A DNA stretch of 64,000 bases from an uncultured Pseudodesulfovibrio sp. (GTDB taxonomy: Bacteria > Desulfobacterota > Desulfovibrionia > Desulfovibrionales > Desulfovibrionaceae): contig NZ_OY760059.1 in the NCBI RefSeq assembly GCF_963662885.1, forward strand, positions 682,001 to 746,000, in the 5' to 3' direction. Position numbers and translations under genes: made by a program. Below the pieces are notes generated by a model, which did no database searches, was not told where the DNA came from, and worked only from the letters and a program-made list of their open reading frames with translations. This document shows positions 52,114 to 59,786 of the stretch, one piece after another; the first letter of the stretch is position 1, and each line of letters begins with the position of its first letter.

Positions 52114-52614
52114 TTATTCTTTGGTTGGGCAGAGTTTCTTGCCTTCTTCCAGTTCGCGTTCGCGTTTGCGGTTTTCGCGGCGGAGTTCGGCTTCGCGGTA
52201 GCGGCGTTTGGCGGTTTCGGTCTCAAGCTTGAGGGGCGGGACCTCGGTGGGTTTGCCGTGGTCGTCCAGTGCCACATAGGTCAGGTAGGCGGAGTTGGTG
52301 TGGCGCACCTCTCCGGTACGCAGGTTTTCGGCCTCCACACGCACACCGATCTCCATGGAGGTGCGGCCCACGTGGTTGAGGCTGGCCTTGAACACGAGCA
52401 GTTCGCCCATGTAGGCGGGCTGCTTGAAGGCCATGCGGTCGATGGACACGGTCACGGTGTTGCCGCGCGAATGGCGCTTGGCAACCACGCCGCCGGTTGT
52501 GTCCACGTGTTTGAGTATGACGCCGCCGTGCAGGTTGCCTGCGGGGTTGGCGTCCTGAGGCAGGACGAGGTGGGTCATTATCACCTCGGATTCTGCTGCG
52601 GATTTCGCTTTCAT
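52114..52614 (-). CDS. Acyl-CoA thioesterase (hotdog, YciA/BACH-like)
   Basis: The 166-residue protein has a hotdog domain over residues 8-130: HLVLPQDANPAGNLHGG, where Asn/Asp and His lie at the active site. The segment GRTSMEIGVRVEAENL follows. The C-terminal 40 residues are a charged helix rich in Glu and Arg. It hydrolyses acyl-CoA; the chain length is unknown. It is preceded at 1 base by a small conserved-looking gene and terminated at 52078. Confidence 0.85.
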   Translation of the reverse strand: MKAKSAAESEVIMTHLVLPQDANPAGNLHGGVILKHVDTTGGVVAKRHSRGNTVTVSIDRMAFKQPAYMGELLVFKASLNHVGRTSMEIGVRVEAENLRTGEVRHTNSAYLTYVALDDHGKPTEVPPLKLETETAKRRYREAELRRENRKRERELEEGKKLCPTKE

Positions 52615-52615
52615 A

Positions 52616-52858
52616 TCAGTCCTCTCTGGATTTTCCGTATTGAACGCGGGCTTCCCAGACCAGTTTCCCGATCTTGCGGCCCAGGTCGGCTTGGCGCGTC
52701 TTCATCAACGCTTCGGCCGCCTCCTGGTTGCCCTGCTGCTTGAGCAGGGTGGCGGATTCGAGATCACGCAAGTGGCTCTCGCACTCCCGGATTATACCCG
52801 AAAGGTTCAAGGTTTCCAGTTCCTTGGGAACACGGACACTGCGGACTTTCTTGCTCAT
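52616..52858 (-). CDS. Small hypothetical protein, 80 residues
   Basis: Not recognised. It is soluble, basic and helical, with a heptad-like stretch (IIRECESHLRDLESATLLKQQ). The start at 52858 follows a GGGGGGTGGT-rich ribosome region. The gene stops 1 base before the thioesterase start codon, so both are in one transcript. Confidence 0.65.
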   Translation of the reverse strand: MSKKVRSVRVPKELETLNLSGIIRECESHLRDLESATLLKQQGNQEAAEALMKTRQADLGRKIGKLVWEARVQYGKSRED

Positions 52859-53046
52859 GGCACCACCCCCCGGAGGTTTTCATTGTGTCATTCAAATTGA
52901 TGACAGAGCGTGGCGAAGGGGTCAAGCCCCGTATTTCGGGCCTTTTCGGGGCATGGACCCGGGGGGTGGCACCCGGACGCGGTTGGCGGTATGATGCTGA
53001 CCGCCGGACCGGAAATCCCGGCCCGGCCACGTAAACCGGAGCTAGA

Positions 53047-54930
53047 ATGGAACATATCGACAATCCGACCGGTAAACGCCTGGCCGGCCTTTCCCTGGCC
53101 GCGCTGGGCATCGTCTTCGGCGACATCGGGACCAGCCCCCTGTACGCCCTGCGCGAATGTTTTCACGGCGAATACGGTATAGCGGTTACCCCGGAGAACG
53201 TCCTGGGCGTGCTCTCCCTGATTTTCTGGGCGCTGATGCTCATCGTGTCCTTCAAGTATCTGACCATGGTCCTGCGCGCCGATCACGACGGCGAGGGTGG
53301 CGTGCTCGCCCTGACCACCCTGGTCAAGCCGCGTCGCGAGCACATGACCAAAGGCGCCTGGGTCCTGGTCATCCTCGGCCTGTTCGCGGCGTGCCTGCTC
53401 TATGGCGACGGCATGATCACACCGGCCATCTCTGTCTTGAGCGCGGTGGAGGGGCTGGGCCACATCACGCCTCTATTCACCCCGTATATTCTGCATATAA
53501 CCCTGCTCATTCTGGTCAGCCTCTTTTTGCTGCAACGCCACGGCACGGCCCGTGTCGGCACGCTGTTCGGCCCGGTCATCCTGGTCTGGATGACCTGCCT
53601 GGGCCTGCTGGGGCTGCACCAGGTGGTCAAAAATCCCTCGGTGCTCGCGGCCATTCTGCCCTGGCACGGCCTGGAGTTTTTGATCGCCAACAAGATCCAC
53701 GGGTTCGTGGTGCTGGGCGCGGTCTTTCTGGTGGCCACCGGGGCCGAAGCCATCTACGCGGACCTGGGCCACTTCGGGCGCAAGCCCATCCGGCTCACCT
53801 GGTTTCTGGTGGCCCTGCCCGCCCTGCTGCTCAACTATTTCGGCCAGGGTGCGCATCTGCTGTCCGTTCCCAAGGACGCCTTCCATCCCTTTTACGCCAT
53901 CGTGCCCCGCTGGGGGATCATCCCGATGGTCATCCTGGCCACCATGGCCACCATCGTGGCCTCCCAGGCGGTGATTACCGGGGCCTTTTCCCTGACCTCC
54001 CAGGCGGTTCAGCTCGGCTATCTGCCGCGGCTGCGCGTGACCCATACCTCGGTCACGCACATGGGCCAGATCTACGTGGCGCCGGTCAACTGGCTGCTGA
54101 TGATCTGTACCGTGGGACTGGTCCTGGGCTTCAGGACTTCGAGCCGTTTGGCCGCGGCCTACGGTGTGGCCGTGACCGCGAGCATGCTGGTTACCGCCAC
54201 CCTGTTCTACGTGGTCATGCGCAAGCGTTGGGAATGGAAGCTGCCCCTGGCCCTGGGGCTGACGGCGCTGTTCTTTATCGTGGACTTTTCGTTTTTCGCC
54301 GCGAATATGACCAAGATATTCCACGGCGCGTGGTTTCCGCTGGTCATCGCCGTACTGGTCCTGATCGTGATGCTGACCTGGGAGAAGGGCGGCGAAATCC
54401 TGGCCGCGCGCGCCCGGGGATTGACCCGTCCCCTGGACGATTTCCTCAAGGAGATCGCCGACAATCCGCCCAAGCGCGTTCCGGGACAGGCCGTGTTTCT
54501 GACCCGCAGCCACAACACCGTGCCCGTGGCCATGATCCAGAACCTGCGGCACAACAGGGTCCTCCATTCCGAGGTCTATTTCCTGAACATCCGCACCGAG
54601 CCGATCCCCCGCGTACCCAACTTCGAGAAGATCGAGCTGGAACGGTTCGGTTCGGGCGTGCTTCGGGTCATCGCTCACTTCGGCTACATGGAGGAGCCCA
54701 CCGTGGCGCTGATCTTTTCCCTGTGCAAGGACAAGGGGGTGGACGTGGACATCAACGCGGCCAGCTTCTTCCTGGGCCGCGAAAAGCTGACCGTGGGCGA
54801 GCCCCCGGCCATGGCCCGTTGGCGTTCCGGCCTGTATCTCTTCCTGGCCAGGAACGGCATGGATCCGGCCGCCTTCTTCGACATCCCGTCCGAACAGGTG
54901 ATCGAGGTCGGGGCAAGACTGCAGATATAG
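53047..54930 (+). CDS. kup: Potassium uptake protein Kup
   Basis: The 627-residue membrane protein has about twelve helices and the family start LGIVFGDIGTSPLYALRECF. Conserved blocks include GEGGVLALTTL, LYGDGMITPAISVLSAVEG, ATGAEAIYADLGHFG and QAVITGAFSLTSQAVQLGYLPR. A cytoplasmic tail of about 170 residues follows. It brings K+ in with protons. The leader (52859-53046) contains no riboswitch that I could match. It is a single-gene transcript, judging from a plus-strand neighbour 200 bases away. Confidence 0.93.
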   Translation: MEHIDNPTGKRLAGLSLAALGIVFGDIGTSPLYALRECFHGEYGIAVTPENVLGVLSLIFWALMLIVSFKYLTMVLRADHDGEGGVLALTTLVKPRREHMTKGAWVLVILGLFAACLLYGDGMITPAISVLSAVEGLGHITPLFTPYILHITLLILVSLFLLQRHGTARVGTLFGPVILVWMTCLGLLGLHQVVKNPSVLAAILPWHGLEFLIANKIHGFVVLGAVFLVATGAEAIYADLGHFGRKPIRLTWFLVALPALLLNYFGQGAHLLSVPKDAFHPFYAIVPRWGIIPMVILATMATIVASQAVITGAFSLTSQAVQLGYLPRLRVTHTSVTHMGQIYVAPVNWLLMICTVGLVLGFRTSSRLAAAYGVAVTASMLVTATLFYVVMRKRWEWKLPLALGLTALFFIVDFSFFAANMTKIFHGAWFPLVIAVLVLIVMLTWEKGGEILAARARGLTRPLDDFLKEIADNPPKRVPGQAVFLTRSHNTVPVAMIQNLRHNRVLHSEVYFLNIRTEPIPRVPNFEKIELERFGSGVLRVIAHFGYMEEPTVALIFSLCKDKGVDVDINAASFFLGREKLTVGEPPAMARWRSGLYLFLARNGMDPAAFFDIPSEQVIEVGARLQI

Positions 54931-55146
54931 CCACGAAGGGCTAACGGGAGCGGCTCAGGCCGATAACGGAGGATCACACCAGAATTACGGAGTAATGTGC
55001 ATTTTTCTTGAATGATGTTATGTAAAAAATGGCGTTGAACATTCAATTGCCTCCCCAGCCTGGCCCGATGCCCCGGGCGACTGTGGTCGATTCCCGGTTT
55101 CCGGACGGCGCGGAGGTTTTCCATTCTTTTGGATTATGGAGATGCC

Positions 55147-56310
55147 ATGCAGTACAGAACATTCGGAAAAACCAATGAAAAGGTTTCGGCGCTCGGTTTT
55201 GGCGCCATGCGTTTGCCCGTCATCAACGGCGACTACAGCAAGGTGGATGAGGCCGCCGCTCTCAAACTGATGCAGCATGCCGTGGACAACGGCCTGAACT
55301 ACATCGACACGAGTTGGCCGTATCACGGCACCAGCCTGACCGAAGGCGGTGCGAGCGAGCCGTTCGTCGGGCGCGCTCTCAAGGCCATAGGTCGGGACAA
55401 GGTCTTTGTGGCGACCAAGCTGCCCATCTGGGCGGTCCAGTCGCGCGCGGACATGGACGGTTTCCTGAACCGCCAGCTTGAGCGGCTGCAGACCGACTAC
55501 GTGGATTTCTATCTGGTTCACAACATCATGGAGCCGACCTGGAACAACGTGATTTCCATGGATCTCCGTGATTTCCTGGACAAGGCCCTGGAGAGCGGAA
55601 AGATCCGCTACGCCGGGTTCTCCTTCCATGACACGCCCCAGTTGTTTGACGAGGTCCTGGACTACTACGACTGGTCCTTTTGTCAGCATGTCTGCAACTA
55701 TTTCGACGTCAACTATCAGGCCGGAGTGGCGGGCATAGACAAGGCCGCTTCGCGCGGTCTGGGTTTCGTGGCCATGGAGACCGTGCTGGGCGGCATGCTG
55801 GCCGACGGCCTGCCGCAGGAGGCGCGCGACGTGTTCGCGTCCACTGGCATAGACCGCACACCGGCGGGCTGGGCCCTGCGCTGGGCCTGGAATCGTCCGC
55901 AGACGAGCCTCGTGCTCAGCGGCATGAACACCATGGCCCAGTTGGAGGAGAACCTTCGGATCGCGGACGAGGCCCTGCCCGGTTGCATGTCCGCGGAGGA
56001 GCTGGAGGTCATCGATACAGCCCGGAAGGCCCTGAAATCCAAGGGCGTGGTTCCGTGCGTGGAGTGCGGCAAGTGTACGTGCCCCAAGGGTGTGGACATT
56101 CAGCAGAACTTCACCCTGTACAATTCGAACCACATTTTCGAGAACGTGCCTTTCGGCTGCCACCAGTACGAGATCATGGTCAAATCGGCCGGACACGGTG
56201 CCGGTCTGTGCGACGGCTGCGGCGAATGTGAGCCCATGTGTCCTGAGGGTATCGCCATAGCCAAGGAAATGCCCAAGGTGGCGGCCTACTTCGCGGCCCA
56301 CGGCAAATAA
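55147..56310 (+). CDS. Aldo/keto reductase with C-terminal ferredoxin-like domain
   Basis: The 387-residue protein has an AKR barrel with the tetrad region YIDTSWPYHG, VATKLPI and LVHN, and later ALRWAWNRPQTSLVLSGM. Two cysteine clusters follow: CVECGKCTCPKGVDI (about 310-324) and LCDGCGECEPMCPEGI (about 365-380), a bacterial ferredoxin-like layout. This AKR plus 4Fe-4S layout is known in anaerobes, where the iron-sulfur part may feed electrons. The ATG at 55147 follows GGAG. Its substrate is unknown. Confidence 0.85.
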   Translation: MQYRTFGKTNEKVSALGFGAMRLPVINGDYSKVDEAAALKLMQHAVDNGLNYIDTSWPYHGTSLTEGGASEPFVGRALKAIGRDKVFVATKLPIWAVQSRADMDGFLNRQLERLQTDYVDFYLVHNIMEPTWNNVISMDLRDFLDKALESGKIRYAGFSFHDTPQLFDEVLDYYDWSFCQHVCNYFDVNYQAGVAGIDKAASRGLGFVAMETVLGGMLADGLPQEARDVFASTGIDRTPAGWALRWAWNRPQTSLVLSGMNTMAQLEENLRIADEALPGCMSAEELEVIDTARKALKSKGVVPCVECGKCTCPKGVDIQQNFTLYNSNHIFENVPFGCHQYEIMVKSAGHGAGLCDGCGECEPMCPEGIAIAKEMPKVAAYFAAHGK

Positions 56311-56346
56311 TCCGAGAATAAAAATCCCTCCATCCTCTACTTTTCC

Positions 56347-56438
56347 GCGCTTCGCGAAGCGGCGACAAAAAGTTTGGAAGGGGGAGTCCAGAGGGGGAAA
56401 CTTTTCCAAAAGTTTTCCCCTCTGGCCGCCGGAGGCAT
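56347..56438 (-). repeat. Family-1 repeat, minus
   Basis: On the minus strand GCCTCCGGCGGCC, arms CCAGAGGGGAAAACTTTT / AAAAGTTTCCCCCTCTGG, CCAAACTTTTTGTCGCC, then GCTTCGCGAAGCGCGG. The stem core is almost identical to the copy at 51982. Confidence 0.85.
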
Positions 56439-56440
56439 TC

Positions 56441-56478
56441 AAAAAGGCGCGCCCCGCTCAAGCGGGGCGCGCCTTTAT
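56441..56478. terminator. Terminator of the M24 peptidase gene
   Basis: AAAAAGGCGCGCCCCGCT, CA loop, AGCGGGGCGCGCCTTT. Perfect stem between convergent genes. Confidence 0.92.
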
Positions 56479-56502
56479 TGGAATGTCTTTCTGACGGCCC
56501 GG

Positions 56503-57570
56503 TTACATGACGCGGCAGCCGTCTTCAGTGACGAGGACCTGATATTCCCAGCGAATACCGCCCCATGCGGGGTCGTACAGGCCGGGCTCGACGGTGACGA
56601 CCATGCCGGGTTCGAGTTCGCCCTGGCCCACGCGGGAAAGGGACGGGGGCTCATGGGTTTCCAGGCCCACGCCGTGGCCCAGGCCATGGGTGAACATGGC
56701 TTCGACGCCGTCCTTTGCAAAGACCGCGTAGGCGGCACGGTAGGCCTCGACGCAGGTCAGGCCCGGACGGATGATGTCGATGGCAGCCTGTTGGGCGGCG
56801 CGCACCTGGTCCATGGTCTTTTGGAAGCGGTCCGACGGCTTGTCGCCGACCCAGAAGGTCCGGGTCTGGTCCGAGTTGTAGTCGAGCAGGCGGCAACCGG
56901 TGTCGATGAGGACCATGTCGTTCTCGCGCAACTTCGTGTCGCCGGGGATGCAGTGAGGCAGAGCCGCGTTGGGACCTACGCCCACGATGGTCGAGAAGGC
57001 CAGCTCCTGGGCGCCGTGTTCACGGAAGAATTTTTCCACCAGCCAGGCGACTTCCTTTTCGGTGCGGCCGGGGATCAGCTGGCCCTCGATGTACTCGAAA
57101 AGTTCGTGGTTGAGGCGCATGGACTCGTCCATACGGCGGATTTCATCCTCGTCCTTGATGATCCGCAGGCTCTCCACGATGTTCTCGGTGGGAGTCAGGG
57201 TGAAGTCCTCGGTCAGCTTGTCGTAGTCGAAGAGATGCAGGGCCTTTGGTTCGAAACCCAGGGAGTTGATACCGCGTCCCTTGAGGAACTCCGCGATCTC
57301 CTTGTGCTTGCGGGCCGCGTAGATGCACAGGTTCTTTTCGTCCCAGACCTTCCGGGCCGCATCCAGATAGCGCGGATCGGTGAACAGGTAGTCGTCGCCG
57401 GGGGTGACGACGATCCAGCCGGAGGATTCGTTGCACTGCGCGTCATGCAGCTCGAAGCCGCTCAGGTAGTACCGGTTGGCCGCCAGTGAAACGAGCATGG
57501 CGGACAGGCCGCGGGCGTGCATTTCGCTCTTGAGTTCCTCGCGGCGTTTTTCATAAACGGATGTATTCAT
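56503..57570 (-). CDS. M24-family Xaa-Pro peptidase
   Basis: The 355-residue protein has an N-terminal creatinase-like domain and the pita-bread metallopeptidase domain. The ligands are D and D in VLIDTGCRLLDYNSDQTRTF, H in HGLGHGVGLETHE, E in TVEPGLYD, and E in GIRWEYQVLV. It cleaves Xaa-Pro bonds with two metal ions. The ATG at 57570 is 6 bases after the stop of the next upstream gene, so they are in the same transcript. Confidence 0.9.
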   Translation of the reverse strand: MNTSVYEKRREELKSEMHARGLSAMLVSLAANRYYLSGFELHDAQCNESSGWIVVTPGDDYLFTDPRYLDAARKVWDEKNLCIYAARKHKEIAEFLKGRGINSLGFEPKALHLFDYDKLTEDFTLTPTENIVESLRIIKDEDEIRRMDESMRLNHELFEYIEGQLIPGRTEKEVAWLVEKFFREHGAQELAFSTIVGVGPNAALPHCIPGDTKLRENDMVLIDTGCRLLDYNSDQTRTFWVGDKPSDRFQKTMDQVRAAQQAAIDIIRPGLTCVEAYRAAYAVFAKDGVEAMFTHGLGHGVGLETHEPPSLSRVGQGELEPGMVVTVEPGLYDPAWGGIRWEYQVLVTEDGCRVM

Positions 57571-57576
57571 GGTGCG

Positions 57577-58938
57577 TTAGTCCAGTATGTAGGTTTTTTC
57601 CGGGGTGCCGGTGACCACGCGTTCGGCCCACTCCACGCCCTGCATGACGGAATGGTCCATGTTGGAGACCTCGTATTTCCAGCCGCCAAAGCGGCCACGG
57701 GACTGGATGCCCATGGCTTCCAAGCCCGGCTGGAGGACTCCCAGGGCTTCATCGCGCGCAAGGCACGGAACGGGATAGCCGTAGTCCACGGCAATCTCCC
57801 AGCGGGTCAGGATGTCGTCCACCCTGTCCCCGCGCAACAGGGCCGAGTTTACCAGACCCTCCACGGTGCGGTCCATCAGTTCGTGGACGTTTTCCGGTTT
57901 GTGTTCCGAGAAGGATGTTTCGCACATGAAGGCGGTCTGCTTGCCCGGAATAGCCGTGTTGTTCGGCGAATAGTTGTGGAAATTGGTCACCCGGTAGAAG
58001 GGCGAATCCGAATCAGGGAAGTACATCCAGCAGCGGGAATCAGGGTCCGCGCCGGGCTCCATGTCGAGGCCCACTCCGGCCACGAACACCGAGTTGTGGG
58101 TCAGCCTGCCCGCCGCGTCGACCATGGCGTCCGGGGCGTCCACAAGCCAGTCGCGGGTCAGGATGTCCAGGGGCGCGGTGCTCAGCAGGGCGTCGTACTC
58201 GACGGTCAGTCCCTGTTCGGTGGTCACGGTCTTGGCCTTGGCGTCGATGCGGGTGACGGCCTGGCCGTACTTTATGTGTCCGTCCAGCCGGTTCGCCAGC
58301 CGTCGGAATATCTCGCCCGTGCCGCCGTGCAGCGGAAACTTGAAGGTGTTGTTCGGTCCCCAGGCCACGTCGTCGCGTTCCATGATGATATTGCGCAGGA
58401 CCTTTTTCAGGTCCACCACCGAGACCCGCTCGCCGATCCAGCCGAATTGCATCAGCTCCGGCGGTGTGGCCCAGACCTTGAAGTTGTACGGGTCCATGAA
58501 GTGGCGGGCGATGCCCGGACCGAAAATGGCGTCGATCCACTGGGCGAAGTTCCTGGGGGCAACGTCGGACCGGTTGCCGGGCAGCAGTCCCTCGACGCAT
58601 TCCCAGCGCGCGTCCTTGGGCAGGTAGCGGATGTTGTTCTGGAACGGGTACGGCACCCAGGTCTGGTTGGAACGTACCCAGGACTCGCGTTGGTGTTCCA
58701 GACGCTCGTCGCCGAGCAGGGAGTCCATGAGCGAGTCGAAGTAGGCGTAGTGTGAGAAGACCACATGGCCGCCGATATCCCAGGTGAAGCCCTTTTCGTC
58801 CTTGAAGCTGGCGGCCAGTCCGCCCGCATAGCCGTTGCGTTCCAACACCAGGAAGTCGGACTCGCCGAGTTCGCCCAGCCGTTGGGCCGCGCCCAGGCCG
58901 GTGGGGCCTGCGCCGATGATCAGATATTTCGTTTTCAC
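57577..58938 (-). CDS. FAD-dependent oxidoreductase, UDP-galactopyranose-mutase-like
   Basis: The 453-residue flavoprotein has an N-terminal FAD loop GAGPTGLGAAQRL (8-20) and DIGGHVVFSHYAYFD. The C-terminal segment FGGWKYEVSNMDHSVMQGVEW holds a second part of the flavin site. It belongs to the amine oxidase / protoporphyrinogen oxidase / UDP-galactopyranose mutase superfamily. The HPF-type FYR (FYRVTNFHNYSP) and the mid-region fit the mutase-like group that works on nucleotide sugars or related surface glycans, but no direct proof exists. Confidence 0.75.
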   Translation of the reverse strand: MKTKYLIIGAGPTGLGAAQRLGELGESDFLVLERNGYAGGLAASFKDEKGFTWDIGGHVVFSHYAYFDSLMDSLLGDERLEHQRESWVRSNQTWVPYPFQNNIRYLPKDARWECVEGLLPGNRSDVAPRNFAQWIDAIFGPGIARHFMDPYNFKVWATPPELMQFGWIGERVSVVDLKKVLRNIIMERDDVAWGPNNTFKFPLHGGTGEIFRRLANRLDGHIKYGQAVTRIDAKAKTVTTEQGLTVEYDALLSTAPLDILTRDWLVDAPDAMVDAAGRLTHNSVFVAGVGLDMEPGADPDSRCWMYFPDSDSPFYRVTNFHNYSPNNTAIPGKQTAFMCETSFSEHKPENVHELMDRTVEGLVNSALLRGDRVDDILTRWEIAVDYGYPVPCLARDEALGVLQPGLEAMGIQSRGRFGGWKYEVSNMDHSVMQGVEWAERVVTGTPEKTYILD

Positions 58939-59120
58939 TGTGCGCCTTTGGTTGCGGTGGCAGTTCTTTCCGGTCGTCCAACCATATCAAGTTTGGTGCC
59001 AGTGGGGAAACGTCCTGTGAAAGATTCCGGGCTGGAGAACGCTCCGGTCTTAAGGAAATAATAACCATGCTAAGGGAACCGCCCCTTGCCAATCCGGGTG
59101 AGGGGGCTTACCTTGGAGTC

Positions 59121-59378
59121 ATGACCAGGAAATTCGATCCGGAACTCTTGTATGTGGAATGTCACCGCTGCGGCCAGCCTGTCCTCTGGAAGCGCGGAAT
59201 GACCACGAAGCTTCTCAAATTGGCCAAGATCGATCCGTCCTCCCTGGATGAGCGGTGCGTGATCCTCTCGGAAGGCTGCCCCAACTGTGTGCCCGACGAG
59301 ACCACCTTCACCACCCAGGTCATTCGCCTGAACCGGGAAAAGGACGAGCGATCCTCCATGCCGGCAGTGGCTAACTAG
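59121..59378 (+). CDS. Small zinc-ribbon-like protein
   Basis: The 85-residue protein starts at ATG 59121, with TTGGAG upstream. Two cysteine pairs, CHRCG near residue 13 and a later EGCPNC, could hold zinc. It has no membrane segment. Not recognised beyond this; a protein or RNA-binding role would be a guess. A strong terminator follows. Confidence 0.7.
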   Translation: MTRKFDPELLYVECHRCGQPVLWKRGMTTKLLKLAKIDPSSLDERCVILSEGCPNCVPDETTFTTQVIRLNREKDERSSMPAVAN

Positions 59379-59403
59379 GGCAGGCCGACACACGGCGTTA
59401 ATG

Positions 59404-59452
59404 GCGCCTGTATTCCGGGTAATTATCCGGAATACAGGCGCTTTCGCTTTTT
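59404..59452 (+). terminator. Terminator after the zinc-ribbon gene
   Basis: GCGCCTGTATTCCGG, an 8-base loop, CCGGAATACAGGCGC, then TTTCGCTTTTTT. It separates this gene from the tail locus; 59453-59659 shows no gene. Confidence 0.9.
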
Positions 59453-59659
59453 TATCCCCCACCATGGCGGCCCAGCCCGTTCCGGGCGAGCCCTTCGGTT
59501 GCCTTTGCTTGTCATTTCATAGCCCATCACTAGCCATTCCCCTCCAAAGCTACATTTGCAGGCCGTTTTAGATGTGTGCGGTGGGTGTGTAATACGCTAA
59601 TTTAATGCGATAAAATATTCCCATCCGTTCTCGAGGCGGTCGCACTCGCTGCTGAAAAT

Positions 59660-59737
59660 CCGTCAAGCTGTTTTTTCATACCTCTCGGCTCCGTTCAGGG
59701 GCCAGTCGGCTCCCGGCCGGAAAACCGGGGCTATGCT
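59660..59737 (+). promoter_or_regulatory. Shared phage-locus promoter, copy D (tail locus)
   Basis: CCGTCAAGCTGTTTTTTC begins at 59660 and is followed by ATACCT and CTCGG, as in copy A. TATGCT begins at 59732, preceded by CCGGGGC and by GAAA 12 bases before. The spacing of 72 is exactly ten bases (one helical turn) shorter than copies A and C. The leader to the ATG at 59787 is 55 bases. Confidence 0.75.
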
Positions 59738-59786
59738 CTCCGGCAAGCCCGGGGCAGGACCCCGACAATCAAGGAGCCGACCAGAC

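Noticed and set aside
52859..53046. Possible c-di-AMP (ydaO) riboswitch before kup
   Set aside because: No conserved ydaO core could be matched by eye, and the region is too short for a full aptamer.
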